64,000 nt of DNA from Nicotiana tabacum (Eukaryota > Streptophyta > Magnoliopsida > Solanales > Solanaceae), in NCBI RefSeq assembly GCF_000715075.1, contig NC_134082.1, forward strand, positions 142,278,948 through 142,342,947, given 5' to 3'. Positions 22,715 to 35,837 of the stretch are shown here, piece by piece. A program made the position numbers and the translations under genes. Positions within the stretch are counted from its first letter, which is position 1. Each line of letters starts with the position of its first letter. The notes beneath the pieces are model-generated. The model was not told where the DNA came from. It searched no databases and was given only the letters and a program-made list of their open reading frames with translations.

Positions 22715-25340
22715 GTGAAATTCACCACAACCCACAAGCTCAAATGGTCAATCACCCATGAACGGTATGACAAACGCGAAGAAAGTATCATCTTCGATAA
22801 GTGGGATACCAACGGTTTGGCTTTCCCTCACTATGATGCCCTTGTTATCACTTTACAAATTTTAGATACCGATGTAAGACGTATTATGGCAGACGATAGA
22901 AGTGGTGCATGCATTATCCAACCTCGAGTACTTGCACAAATGAAACTCGAGGATAAGATAGTGCCGCATTGCATCAACAAACGGGTTTTAACAATGCAGT
23001 TGAGCGAACATCCAGCGAGATCATGCTTCCCGTCTTAGTCGGTGGAGTCACTCTGGAAACCACATTCCATATCATGAACCAAGACACAATATACAACGTC
23101 ATAATAGGGCGACCATGTATACACACCATGAAAGCCATCCCCTACAGCTTGTACCAAGTCATTAAATTCCCAACTCCATGGGGAATATTCAGTATACGAG
23201 GGGAACATCGCCCATCCCAGGAATGCTACCGCATTGCTCTAGACTGTACGATCACTCAACAAATGAAGGACTAAGACAAAGAGGCATAGCAATCAACTAG
23301 GTCGAGGTCGGATGAGGATGTCATAAAAGACCCAGATACATTCGGAGTCGCATAATTGACCACAGAAGACTTCGACCCTATTCAATTAGATGGCAACGAC
23401 CACAGCAAGAAAGCTTACATCGGCTGCAAGCTTCAAGAACCAAGTAAATTTTGTCAATTCTTAACTATTAATGCGGACTTGTTTGCTTTTAGCCATGCAG
23501 ATATGCGAGGTATCCCGAAGAAAATTTCCACGCACAATATGAACGTCGACCCACTCTACCCCCCAGTGAGGTTGGTCCAACATAAGTTCAACTCCCCAAT
23601 CAACGATGCAGTATGCGAAGAGGTCGAAAAATTATTGGGAAACAGCTCCATCAGGGAGTCAAAATACCCTTAATGGGTCGCCATGCGGTCATGGTGAAAA
23701 AGAAAAATGGAAAGTGGCGAATGTGCATGGTCTGTATAGATTTTAACAAAGCATGCCCCAAAGATTCATTTCCATTACCTCATCTCGACCAACTCATCGA
23801 CTCGACGACCGAGCATGAACTACTGAGTTTTTGGATGCCTACTTAGGCTATAATTAGATCCTCATGGAAGAGAAGATCAGGAGAAAACTACTTTCATCAC
23901 CCATCAAGGGACGTACTGCTACAGAGTCATGCCCTTCGTACTGAAAAATGTAGGAGCAACGTACCAAAGGTAATTAACAAAGATGTTCAAAAATCAACTC
24001 GGTAAAATGATGGAAGTCTACATAGACAACATATTGGTCAAATCCAAAAGGAAAGAAGACCACATCGATCACTTAAGAGAAACCTTCAATATACTCAGGC
24101 AACACGGAATGAAACTAAACCCCAAAAAGTGTGTATTCGGTGTGGCTTCAGGAAAATTCTTGGGCTTCCTAGTGTCACAGTGAGGTATCGAGGTCAACCT
24201 CGACCAAATCAAAGCCATCGAAGGTATACCAGAGCACTTGGCCACCAAAAAATAGGTTTAAAGGTTGACTGACCGTATCGCCGCCCTTTCAAGGTTCATT
24301 GTGCGATCATCTGATAGGGCCACAAATTCTTTGGCGTACTTAAAAAGGATAACGACCTCCAATGGACCTCTAAGTGCACCCAATCCCTGAAGGAGTTAAA
24401 GGCTTACTGGTCGTCGCCACCATTGCTTTCAAAACTAGAACCGCAGGAGCGCCTCCTTGTCTACCTTGTTGTATCTGAAGTAGCTGTGAGCGCAATCCTG
24501 GTCCGAGAAAATAAAGTTACGCAGTCTCCCATCTATTACATTAGCAAAACACTAGTTGATGCCGAGACGAGGTACCCTCACCTCGAAAAATTACCCTGGC
24601 CTTGGTCGTAGCTTCACAAAAGCTTAAACCCTACTTTCAGAGCCACCCTATCTCAGTAGTCACGACCTTCCCCTTAAGAAATATTTTACGTAAACCCGAT
24701 CTATTGGGCAGGTTGGCCAAATGGGCCATAGAACTAAGTGAGCATAATATCACACATCAACTGCAAATAGCGATAAAGTCACATGTTCTTGCTAACTTCG
24801 TCGCCAATTTCAGCGCAAAAATAATGCCCGAAGTCGAAAAAGAAGCTTCCCACTCTTCTCCCAAAACACATGACCTCTAGGTCCGATACACATCTGGCGC
24901 TTCTAACGCGTCAAGGTCCAGACTGGGCCTCATGCTCGAAGTTCTGACAAGCAAAGTGATTCGCCAGTCCATAAGATGCCCAGACATGACTAACAATGAG
25001 GCCGAGTATGACGCCGTAATTGCAGGGTTAAAGCTATCACTTAATACGGGGCAAGACAGGTAAGACTACGCTGCGATTCTCAACTCGTTGTCAACCAAGT
25101 CACATGGACTTTCTAGATCAAAGATCAAAGGTTACAAAAATACTAGTCCGAGATCTGTAAGCTACTGCCCGAGTTTAACAAATGTTAGCTCAACTAGATC
25201 CCACGAGCATAGAACATCGAGGCGGACGATCTCGCCAAATTAGCAGCAGTCACCAAAAATATTACAACCGGAGAAAGAAGTATGGTCCACCTCTTCAACT
25301 CATCGATAGATCAAATCGAGGTAAGAACCATAAACTTGAC
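22715..25340 (+). pseudogene. Protease, RT and dual RNase H of the Tat-lineage element
   Basis: Protease-like region at 22715-23274 with ALVITLQILDTDVRRIMADD; the following Gly of the active site appears changed (ADDRSGA). RT at 23356-24240: KKKNGKWRMCMVCIDFNKAC, then at 24019-24030 the catalytic box reads YIDN instead of YVDD/YIDD. Native RNase H at about 24423-24800 (YISKTLVDAETRYPHLEKL, LAKWAIELSEHNI). A second RNase H (RVT_3 type) at about 24850-25200 contains MTNNEAEYDAVIAGLKL. Stops and frame changes occur throughout, including TAA at 23671-23673 and TGA at 24181-24183. It would copy RNA into DNA if intact; it cannot here. Confidence 0.82.
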
Positions 25341-25360
25341 TTGGTAGTGACGCAACCGTA

Positions 25361-26580
25361 TTGTTACATATTTGCAGGATGGCATACTCCCAGATGATAA
25401 AAGAAGCCAAGAAACTTCAAATACAAGAAGCCAGGTATATCATCGTTCATAACGACCTGTACAAGAGGACGTATGGCGACCCCCTGGCGAAATGCTTAGG
25501 CCTAAATCAGATGCGGCGCGTCCTTGAAGAAGTCCATGAAGTCCATTGCGAATCTCATTCCATAAATCGAGCTTTGGTCAGATGTCTCATACGGGCAGGA
25601 TATTACTGGCCCGCCATGAAAAATGAGGCCGCAGACTTCGTAAAAAATGCGAGTAGTGTCAAAAGTACGCCCCAATGATCCACCAAGCATGCAAGCACCT
25701 CCACTCAGTCACTTCCTCTTGACCGTTCATCAAATAAGAAATGGACATCGTGGGGCCCCTCCCCGCGGGGCGAGGTAATGTACGATTTCTTTTGGTTTTA
25801 ACTGACTATTTGTCTAAATGGGTAGAAGCAGGAGCATTCTCCCAAATACACGAATAGGAAGTTATCGCCTTCATATGGAAAAACATTGTATGCCACTTCG
25901 GCCTCCAAAGAGATCAGTTGCGACAACGGACCCCAATTTATAGGAAAAAAGGTCGTCGAATTTTTTAAGAAATGGCATATCAAAGGAATACTCTAAACAC
26001 CGTATCACCCCGTGGGTAACGGGCAAGCAGAGTCCTCCAACAAATTGATACTGAACATCGTGAAAAAAAAACTCGAAGACGCCAAGGGTTTATGGACGGA
26101 ATTACTACCAGAAGTACTTTAGGCCTACCGAACAACACCGAAGACGAGCACAGGAGAGACACCTTACTTATTAGTCTATATGACTGATGCTGTAATATCG
26201 GTCGAAGTAGGAGAGCCCAGTTTGAGATACTCCCACGAAAGCGGGCCGAGGAACGATAAAAGCAGAAGGCTAGAGCTCGATGAAGTCGAAGAACGAAGGG
26301 ATATGGCCTACATAAGGATGATCGCCCAAAAACAACAGGCAGAACGCTATTACAACAAAAGGCAAAGGTCAGACCACTCAAAGTCGGGGATTATGTGCTC
26401 AAAGATAAAACACAAGCAAGCAAAGACCTACGGGAAGGTAAATTGGGAACAAATTGGGACAACCCATACAAAATCACGGCAACAGTAAACAAAGGGTCAT
26501 TCCAACTAGAAACAATGGAAGGAAAACTACTACCAAACAACTGGAATATCACCTACCTCAAGTAATTCAACTTTTAAGAA
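25361..26580 (+). pseudogene. Integrase of the Tat-lineage element
   Basis: The zinc-binding N-terminal region reads EVHEVHCESHSINRALVR, with the later Cys pair damaged (NASSVKST). The catalytic core begins near 25741 (MDIVGPLPAGRG, then VLTDYLSKWVEAGAF) and is interrupted by TAG at 25855 and by frame changes. A C-terminal segment follows in other frames (RRLELDEVEERRDMAYIRMI, then LEYHLPQVIQ). The enzyme would insert the DNA copy. Too broken to act. Confidence 0.8.
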
Positions 26581-26879
26581 AAAAGTCCTCCAAGTCGTAC
26601 TCTTTTTTCCCTCACTTGAGTTTTGTTCCAATTTGGTTTTCTCAAGGAGGGTTTTAACGAGGTGACGAATGAGACACTTCAAGTTGAAGTGTGGACAGAC
26701 TGAGGCGCAGGACGACTAGTTCATAGCTCAACCTCTCAATATACTTCCTAGGTCCACCAATGAAGGGACTAGATAGACTGGGACTAAAATACCAACCAAC
26801 ACTAGATAGACTAGGAATGGAATGCCAACCCGAAAAATATGTAAATTTCGCCAAATGTACAACCAAAGTAACATTGCCT

Positions 26880-27240
26880 CAACACCTAAGAGGCCCTCGG
26901 CCATAACTAAATATAGGTTATATTCGACCTTGTTCGAATCAACACATATTCAGCCCTCGACCATAACTAAATATAGGTTATATTTGACCTCGTTCGAATA
27001 AACACCTACTCGGCCCTCGATCATAACTAAATATAGGTTATATTCGACCTTGTTTGAATTGACACCTAATCGGCCCTCTACCAATGATCAAGTATAGGTT
27101 GTATTCAACCTCGTTTGAATCAACACCAAATCGGCCCTCATCCATAAATAAACATGTAATATGTTTGACCTCGTTTGAACTAACACTTACTAGCCCTCGT
27201 CCATGAACAAACCTAGGTTTTGTCTCAACCTTGTTCAACC
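26880..27240 (+). repeat. Tandem array, 60-bp unit, six copies
   Basis: Six consecutive units start at about 26880, 26940, 27000, 27060, 27121 and 27181. The shared skeleton is AACACCTACTCGGCCCTCG, then CATAACTAAATATAGGTT and CGACCTTGTTCGAAT. The first three copies are closest and the last two diverge. The array sits between integrase and the antisense gene, in the equivalent of the hypervariable 3' region of Tat elements. Confidence 0.85.
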
Positions 27241-27444
27241 TACTTGAGCTAAGTTATTATGACTAAGGCAACCAAGCAACAAAAGCAAAAAAGCATACAA
27301 ACTCGAACAGAAGAAAAAGAATTAGGTAGAAATAACAGAACTAGTATTTCATACTTAGAATATTTTTTACAAAGGCTCGAAAAGACGCCCACAAAAAATG
27401 TTCAAGTGTGCGGCTAAAACAAAAAGGAAGGAAAGGAAAAACTA

Positions 27445-29910
27445 CTAATCGCCGCCTGGCCCAGCAACACCATCAGCTTGATCACCTAAGCCATCACCAT
27501 CTGCCTCTTCGCCATCACCATTGCCATAATCATCCTCATACTAGGCATATTCTTCAATTTGATCCATGCCTGTATCCTCTCCATCATCACTGGCCTCCGG
27601 TGTAGCGACATCATAACCATAAGCAACTTGAGCTCTACACGCCTCAGCACGAGCATCCTCGAAGACAGCCTATGAAACAGTTCCCGCCCCCATCAAGTCT
27701 CTAAATATGTCCAGTTGAGCCTTGGCATGAATTCATTTCTCATACAAATCACATGGAACATCAGGAAAAGTAGAAGTGCGGGAAGAGGACGGTTGAGCCA
27801 AAAACTATGCCTTCTCAGTCTCGAGAGCGGCAACGTGGTCACAAAGGCCAGAAGCCTCTTTCTCTAATTCCCCTATGCTTTGATATAGATGATCTTCTTT
27901 GAGTCTGGTCGTTTCTAAGGCACTCTTCCGCTCAGAACGAAGAATGTGGATCAAGATCTCCAAAGCCTCCGCATTCCTCACAACTCCCGACTGAGTTAAC
28001 TCTATCGTCTCAAGATCCGTTACTTTCTCAGCAACCTTGACATTCAGAGCATCCACTTTGGACTGACACTCCTCGAGCTCGGCACGCAACAAGATAACTT
28101 GGGCCTGGAGATCGCCACATTGGGCCTCGACCCCCCTGCTAACCTCAAGTTCTTCTTCTTTATCCCTTAGCGCTCCCTCGAGAATGCTGCATTTCTTGAT
28201 GACTCTTACCAGCTCATCATCTTTCTCTTTCAGCTTATCCCGGAGATCCTGGAAATTGCCGCTCTCACCGAACCGTCTACAAATCTCGCGGTACTTACCA
28301 CGATACTCGCGATATTTTTGCTCCATTTTTAAAAAAGATAGCCTTATGCCCCTACTCTCTTCGAGCACTTTCAATCTCCAAATCACAGTCTGAAAAGGAA
28401 AGAGAAAGAAAGCGAAAAGTAAGAACGAAGCCTAAAAATTGAGGAACACAAACAAAAAGAAGTCAAAAAGCTTACCCTGAGAGCGAGGTCGGCTATACTC
28501 CTTGACAAGGTAGCATCATCAAGCTTTTCAAGTGTCTTATGCTCTATGTCAGAACAAAGGGGACCAAGCGAGGGAACCACATTCTCTGTGTCAACCAGCA
28601 ACTCTCGATCCACAGGGACCACAATAGTCCGTGTGGACCCCTCCAGCCTCACTTCGAGATGGGTGAACCCTTGCCCTATCATCCTCACCTCCTCGACATC
28701 AACGTCAGAACCTGTCTCGTAGCTGTCTTCAGCAATACCAAAGAAGACGGAACAACGATCGGCCATCAGGCCGATGACTCATCTTGTCGTAATGAATTAG
28801 GGACCCTCATAGATGGCCCTTCAGCTTCCATCAGGGTTTCAGGAAGAGACATACCCTCTACGGCCATAGCCGATGACGGGACCCGGACGATAACTCTTCG
28901 TCATCTTCAAGTTCTATGGCCGCCGTTTCACGGATGGCTGAGTCTCCCCTTACTAAATCCATAGCCCGGGCAACCCCACCACCGACGTCCACCGATCTTC
29001 TCTTACAGGGAACCAAATCCCCATCGCTCGGTGACAATTCCGCTTCTTCGTCCACTAGATGATGCAAAGGGGAAGTCGGGAGCTCAGTGTAGGTGTGGCT
29101 GACGAAAGAGCAGACCTGGCTGCGATGGAAGAACGACCAGAGGCAGATGCACGAACATGCCTAGTTGCAGTTGCAATAGGAACAAACTTTGAAGAAGAAG
29201 CATCCTTCCTCTTACAAAATGCAGGAGGATGAGCCCTAGGCCTCCTCGAAGATCCTCGAACTGAAAGGGAAAAATCAAAGATTGTCACTTCCTATAAAAA
29301 ACTATAACGAGCAAGCGACCATGAGGTCAAAGTAGTATAGATAAAAAAATAAATGAACTCATCGGTCAAGGAAGACGCAGGCCCGAACTACTTGAGAAAG
29401 GTCGTCTATTCATGAATCCCCAGTCATGAATGTCCCCGACCAAAAGAAGGGGTGTAGTCTTGGATACACGAAGAAAAGACAAAATATATAACTACGACTA
29501 AAATAGGCAAAATAAACGCTTTACAAAAAAGAGATACATACAGGCGTAATTCCAAGTTTTAGGTAATCTGCTTGCATTGGCCACCACATCCTCGGTCTTG
29601 ACAAAAACGTAGTTGATCTAGAATTGACGATTTGCCTTATCGTCCATCTTCACCACCAGACATTTACTTCCTCGGTGGCGAAGGTGCAACATCGTCCCCC
29701 TATAGAAACTAGGGGCGAAGAGATGCATCAGGTGGCAGAGTGTAACACTGACCCCGGCCAGCTCCACATATTTCGTAAATGTGCAAATATGCTTGTAGAT
29801 GTATTGAGAGAGTTGGGCCGGGCAAACACCGTAATAGAGGCAAAATTCCTCCGCCAATGGGAGAAGAGGAAAGGAATAACCAACGTAGAAAGGATATGCA
29901 TAGAATGCGC
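27445..29910 (-). pseudogene. Antisense gene of the Tat element (gypsy-type transposon domain, coiled coil)
   Basis: Read on the - strand. 29910 to about 29560: PF04195-like (putative gypsy-type transposon) domain, with FPLLPLAEEFCLYYGVCPAQ and HLMHLFAPSFYRGTMLHLRH, broken by a TAG after ANRQF. About 29290-28476: low-complexity Ser/Arg and acidic linker, then MADRCSVFFGIAEDSYETGS. An intron at 28475-28390 has good GT-AG sites. 28389-27445: a long heptad-rich coiled coil (LRDKLKEKDDELVRVIKKCS, LRAELEECQSKVDALNVKV), four premature stops in one otherwise open frame (first at 27805), and an acidic Gly/Asp tail ending at TAG 27447-27445. The function of these antisense products is unknown. The 5' part is cut off by the LTR at 29911. 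Confidence 0.75.
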
Positions 29911-30591
29911 TGTCACGACCCAAGTCGAAGGGGCCGCGACGGGCACCCGGTGCCTTACTCAACTGAGTACCAACGTAACATATCTTTATTATCATACCAT
30001 CATGAGTAAATGAGCCAGAAAACCTATCATGAGATAAAAGAATAAACCATAAGGGAATACTCAACATATGATGACCCAACCTGATATATAAACTTATATA
30101 TGTGACATACAAGCCTATAAGGCCAACATGACCATTAGTAAACTCAAAACATAGACCGACAAGGCCATACAAGTATCCATGCACCTGACATCTGTCTACA
30201 AGCCTCTAAGAGTACATAAAATCATAAAGGTCGGGATAGGGCGGCGCCATACCAATCAATACATATCCAAAGTATACTGACCAAATAGGCAACTCCGGAG
30301 CAAGTGGAGAGCACCAACACCTTCTACTGGGCTGATAGCCTACTTGGAGGACTCTCAACCTATCAATCGGGACTTGCGGCATGAAACACAGCGTCCCCAG
30401 GCAAAAAGGATGTCAATACGAAGAAAGTACCGAGTATGTAAGGAAAGAAAACATAAACAAGAACAATAATATAAAGAGAGATAGATGAGAAACAACATGT
30501 AACATCTGAGTGCCCCTGGGGGCTACTGACATGAAATGCATAATATATATATATACATAAACTTTTAAAAACATACGCCTCTGTCACACCT
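29911..30591 (+). mobile_element. LTR fragment beginning TGTCACGACCC
   Basis: TGTCACGACCC is a familiar Solanaceae LTR start (Del/Tekay-type chromoviruses, from memory). The sequence starts abruptly inside the antisense gene at 29911 and continues to 30591, where the Ogre LTR begins. It has no coding content except chance frames. Its remainder may lie beyond the Ogre, outside the window. Orientation is inferred from the TG start only. Confidence 0.55.
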
Positions 30592-33500
30592 CCTTTTTAC
30601 CTACACCCCGAAAGGTATAAGGGAGTTTTTCCAATTAAAGGACAATCTAAACGGGATTTATTATTAAAAGAATTCAGAGTCGCCACTTGGGAGACTTATG
30701 GTATCTCAAGTCACCGATTGAATCCCGAATCGAGGAAAAGATTGACTCTATTTAACAGTCTGTGAACCAGAAATCCGAGTAAGGAATTTTGTTAACCCGG
30801 GAGAAGGTGTTAGGCATTCTCGAGTTCCGTAGTTCTAGCATGGTCGCTCAACTGTCATATTTGGCTTAATTATCTGATTTTAGAACATTTTGAACCTATG
30901 TGCAAATTTTAACTTTTAACCGTTTTTTTTCATTTTAAAGAAGATTTAACATCGTCTAAAATATGTCTTTGGATCGCGCCACATGAAATACACCCGCAAT
31001 CCGAAACACATTTTATTCAACGTTATTAGGATTCAGATTTGGGTTACATGAAATGCACACCCGAGTTTAAGGAAGTCAATTATTAAAATAACGTGCCTAA
31101 AATGACTACACATTTGCAATTTGCGAGGGCCATGGAATTTTAACTAAACGGCACGCCTCGAATTCTAAGGATCAATACAAGATTAATTAAATGAGGACCA
31201 TGCAATTATCATTTTTGTTTGGCATAGCATACCTCAATTCTAAAGTAAAGGATTAATTCAACTATATTCGGAGGGCCAACTGTTTTTATTTAGAATGGCA
31301 CACCTCAATTTCAATTGGAAAGCCTAATTAATTAAAAGAGAAAATTTATCAAAAAAAATAGAACTTTAGACCTAAACATTGAATTTACTTTAAATCACAA
31401 ATCCATCGGGAGATGGGACTCCCTGGACTCCAATCACTGACCCTATATACAAAGGGAAGTAACCAATTCCATCTCAAGCCCAATCCTGGGCCCAATTCTT
31501 TGGGGCGGCTTGGTCATCAGCGGAAAAACAAGACTGCAGATCGAGTCCCTATGCTTGCACGCATTGAATTATTTAAAGACAAATGAGGTGAATCCAAATC
31601 CCGAGCTTTACAAAACTAATTTGAAGTCGCCTAGGCCTTTACTTGACCAATTGATCCATTTGGCCCAAACGATATTGAATACATGACTGAATTTGCAATG
31701 TTCGAATTTGATGCTTAGTCTATTCCCAGCAGGCGACTTTAAATCAATTTAAATCAAACAATGACTCCTGCTTGAACAGTACATAACTTATGTTGGGCTT
31801 CCCTTTTAAAAGACATTATGTAAATAACCAAGCCAAATTTCATTTTTTTTAAAAACAGATACACATACTTATTCATGCTAAGTGTCCACATATTTGCACC
31901 AATTAGGATAGCAACCATGAAACTTTAATCCCTTAACTAATTAATCAACATTCTCGACTGAATATATCCACACCTTTAAGGATCAATATGATAAGCTAAG
32001 AGTACAAAAGAAACAGCAGATGCTTTTAACCATAACAATCTTCTAGCTTCTAAGAAAAAGAATGACTAGCAAAATCAGCAAGACTCGAGTTTCCAATCAG
32101 TATTAAGCTTAAGAATCAAAACAGAAAACAAAGGGACTCACTCCAGTCAAACACACGATCCATCTGAAATCCAGAGAGGCTATTTTCAGGCTTAATGCTC
32201 ATTAACAACTTGAACACATATGAATTCATTCTCAGATTCCCACATAGCAAGCTTGACATGCCTTGAACAATACTATTTTAAAGTTTAAAGTAGTCCGTTC
32301 ATTTACATAGAGTTCAAACAATATTACAACCCCAGTATTCTGAAATTATACACTAGATCTAAACAACTACATTACACTAAGTTATTAGCATGAATCAACA
32401 CTTAACACAAACCAAAAGTTAAATCAATGAGATGAAGCATCTGATTCACATATAATGGTAAGAATTAACAATAGCTACATCAGAACTTTAAGAAGTTTAT
32501 TCAAATTTCAACTTGAACTTCCAAAGATCCCTACATGCTAATCAATGCTCAATTCCATAATAAGTTTTGATAGTGTAACTGGATATTACAAAAGGAAAAG
32601 GGGTGATCACAATAAACAGCAGCAGCAGTAGCATTCAACACCAGAAAATGAACCAGCAGACTAGTTTTGAAACCAAAAAATCAATCCATTTCCATTCAAA
32701 TGAGTTAAAGTAATTTCAGGAATTAGAAAGAAATTGAGTATGACTCAAAATTCAATGAAACAATAGCAGTTCAACCGTTGGTATTTTCAGTAATTTTTCA
32801 CTTAAATCTCTCTCTATATGTATATTTCAGTATTTTCAGAGTACCAGACTGTCTTCTGTGTGTGTGTGTGTTTTTCAGTATTTTCCAGAATGTTCTTGTG
32901 TTTGAACTCAGTGTATGTGAACTCTTAAATAGGCAAATGGAAATGCCCTTTTGATTCACAATATGGCCTTTTAGCATTTTAAAACTTGATTACACTCGAG
33001 TCTTATTGAATTAAATTGTCCAGTAGTAAAATCCTAAACCCTGCCACTATGGAATCTTCCCAATTAGGTGAACACTTAAATAATTCCCACTGTTATCTTA
33101 AAGTTTCTGTTTTTAAACTTGAAATTCATGGACCAAGCTGAACCCAATTCACAACATTTAAGGCTATTCAATCTTTATACAAACAAAATCTCCCAGCAAA
33201 CTGCCTAATAGCTATTAATACTGAAAAATGAAATAATTTCAATCTTTCAACGAAATTAGCAGGAATCAATTCATCAACTACTGTTATGCGAGTTTAAACT
33301 ACGGAGCAACAAAACAAAAACCAAACGAAATCAACAAACAATCTATTAATTCGAAAAAAATAAACTAAAAAAAATCATAGAACAAAACTGATCAAATAAA
33401 CATTCTAATAACAGAAAGGAGTAGAAGAAGATAATAATAAAAGGAAATAGAAAAATTAAAATCAGGAAACCTACCTCCAAATGTTTGAACACTGTCTCTA

Positions 33501-34659
33501 ATTAGGCCTTCAATTTTCTTTGAATTTGTGGCCGGAATAGACCTTAATCGAGTGTTCTCGACTGAGAACACACAACTAAGGTCAATTTCGACCTTAAACC
33601 TTAATATATTTAACGTTTTGGAGTTTGGGGATTTAGGGTTCGTTTCTTTGATTCGATATTCGAAGGGATTGAAGGGGATTTGAAGGGAATGGGTTATGAA
33701 TTTAGAAAGAGGAGATCAAGGGGGTTCCATGGTGTAAAACTGGGGGTGATTGGAGGTTGTCCGCTACCGTGGGCAATTTTCGGCGGGTGGTGGACGGTGG
33801 TGTGAGGTGGTGCCTATGTCTGGTCTCTGAAGAGAGACGAGTGAGAGGGGGTTTGGTTTGGGGTAGGTCTAATGGGTTGGGGTATACTAAAGGGGTAATT
33901 AAGTTAGGGCCGTTGGATGATGAGAATCCAACGGCTATGATTAACCTTTTAATGAAACGGGGTCATTTGGTGTAGCAACTGGGGCGGTCCGGGTATGGAA
34001 ACGGGTCGGGTTGTGGGGAAGGCTTTGGACCGTTCAATCAGGCTGATTCAACGGTCCAGATTGAAATGCCTGAAACGGCGTCGTTTGGTTGAGGCTGGAG
34101 ACAGACCGGGTTGGGGAATACAGGTCTGGGCTGGTTTGGGGTGGGTTTAGACGGGTTTTTGTTTGGGCTTGGGGATCTTTTGGCCAAATTGGCCCAAAAC
34201 CAGCTTTTCTCTCTTATTTTCTTTTTCTTTTCAATTTTCTTTCTAATTTCTTTTTCAAAAATTAAAAATCCTAATTTAAGCTAAAAAAACCCAAATTATC
34301 TTAAAATAATAATTAACTCTAAATAATAATTATCACACATAATTAATACCAAATTAAAAGAAAATCGCAAAATTAAACACTAAAATGCAAAAATACTTTA
34401 TTTTTGTGAATTTTTCATTTTTGTAAAACAACATTTTACTAAATTAACCAAAAAATGTAAAATCAAATCCTAAGTGCAGATGCTATATTTTTTGTATTTT
34501 TTAATGCATTAATAAAATTAAATATGGGCACAAAAATATGCAAACAATCAGAAAAATCGCACAGTAATTCCTAGAATAACACATAATTAAAGAAAAAAAA
34601 ATCTAATTTTGGGAATTCTTTTGGAGTAATTCGTGTGAGGCAAAAATCACGTGCTCACA
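30592..34659 (-). repeat. 3' LTR of the outer Ogre (4068 bp)
   Basis: On the sense (-) strand it starts TGTGAGCACGTGATTTTTGC at 34659 and ends GGAGGTGTGACA at 30592. The ends match those of the nested element's LTRs (TGTAAGCACGTG and GGTGTGACA), and about 300 bp at the 30592 side is clearly homologous to them, but the middle differs and this LTR is 1 kb longer. No gene is seen inside; short frames such as 33757-33975 are chance. (GT)n sits near 32860. Confidence 0.9.
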
Positions 34660-34676
34660 GCTGCCCCTCTTTGCCC
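34660..34676 (-). promoter_or_regulatory. Polypurine tract of the outer Ogre
   Basis: Sense strand GGGCAAAGAGGGGCAGC lies immediately before the 3' LTR start TGTGAGC. It would prime plus-strand synthesis. The same AAAGAGGGGCAGC abuts the nested element's 3' LTR. Confidence 0.8.
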
Positions 34677-34797
34677 GAAAACACGAAGAGTTTTCGTGCA
34701 AAGATAAAGTGAGCGGATACGAGCGATTTTTGCCCGTTTGAATACTCTGCGGGAAGCATTTTTGAAAGATTTGACCGAACCTCTGCTTCAAAGGTTT

Positions 34798-34840
34798 CCT
34801 ACATATCCTTGGCTATTAAGGAATTAGGTCAATATAGTTT
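34798..34840 (-). other. Ogre hairpin motif, copy 1 (outer, next to PPT)
   Basis: Sense strand: outer arms CTATAT/ATGTAG with one U-G wobble (C-A on the + strand); inner stem TCCTT/AAGGA around AATAGCC. Confidence 0.6.
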
Positions 34841-35089
34841 GGGAATTTTTGGTAGCTAGGACTACCATGAAGCTGTGGTTTCACTTTTACTGTTGCTCCT
34901 GCTGCTGATACTGCTTACTGACCTCCTTATTACACCATGACAAAATGAAGAAGCTAGACTAAGCTATAATCTATGCTTTACAAAGATTTATTTTCAAACT
35001 TGATCTTGTGACTGATGTTGCCTCGTTGGCTTGTATTTTCCTTAGAAGTTCCTTTGTTGTTGTCTTAAATTGTATTTTGAGATGCTTTC

Positions 35090-35725
35090 CCTTTCTCCAG
35101 GCGGGTACTTGACTGCTTGATTTGATTTGTATTCCCTTGCTCTCTAGGTGGGCGCCTGATTGCGGAAACTTGAATTGTATTCCCTTGCTCTCCAGGTGGG
35201 TGCCTGATTGCTGAAGCTTGAATTGCATTCCCTTGTTCTCCAGGTGGGCTCCTGACTGCTGAGTCTTTTACTGCTTTTCCTTGCTCTCCAGGTGGACGCC
35301 TGATTGCTGATACTTTAATTGTTGTTCCTTGTTCTCCAGGTGGATGCTTGATTGCTGATATTTCAACCGTTATTCCTTGTTCTTCAGGTGGACGCCTGAT
35401 TGTTGATATTTCAACTATCTTTCCTTGTTCTCCAGGTGGATGCCTGATTGCTGAATCTTTAACTGCTTTTCCTTGTTTTCCAGGTGGATGCCTGATTTCT
35501 GAAACTTAGTCCATCTTCTTCTCGAAACGGCTTTTTATTTGACTTGTTCTCCCTTGTTCCTCCAGGTGGGCGCCTGCTTACCAAGACTTGTGTCGATCTT
35601 CTTTGAAACTTGATTTGTTTTCCCTTGTTCTCTAGGTGGGCTCCTGATTACTTGGTCATGCTCTGCTTTTTATCTTTAATATCCGTGTTGTTCTTCCCTG
35701 TTCTTCAGACGGGCATCTGACTTCA
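35090..35725 (-). repeat. Tandem array, about 48-bp unit, about 12 copies
   Basis: The unit skeleton on the + strand is CTCCAGGTGGGCGCCTGATT, then GCTGAAACTTGAATTG and TTCCCTTGTT. The first nine copies are regular; the last three are more widely spaced. The GGTGGGCGCCTG core is itself nearly palindromic. It lies in the 3'UTR, the place where Ogre elements are known to accumulate tandem repeats. Confidence 0.8.
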
Positions 35726-35837
35726 ACAAAATAGACAAAACAAAAGAAACTTTTCCGCCCCAGTTTGGTAACAGGGCGCATCTATGACTGTTAATTGAAT
35801 CCTTTTACCAAATATCTCTAACAATCTGTAAGCTGTA

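Larger units (their letters stand above)
20230..29910 (+). mobile_element. Decayed Tat-lineage Ty3/gypsy element with antisense gene
   Basis: In order: 5' LTR ending at 20902, PBS at 20906, gag from 21035, protease, RT, native RNase H, a second RNase H, integrase to about 26580, a 60-bp tandem array, then an antisense gene (29910-27445). Dual RNase H and an antisense ORF between integrase and the 3' LTR are features of the Tat clade (Grande-like organisation). The 3' LTR is not present: at 29911 a different LTR begins. Coding regions have stops and frameshifts in all parts, so the copy is dead. Confidence 0.8.

Noticed and set aside
29911..30184. N-terminal extension of the antisense gene across 29911
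   Set aside because: The reading frame continues by chance into the TGTCACGACCC LTR; domain similarity stops at the junction.
33757..33975. 72-codon frame in the outer LTR
   Set aside because: GC-rich LTR sequence with no domain; opposite in orientation to the element.
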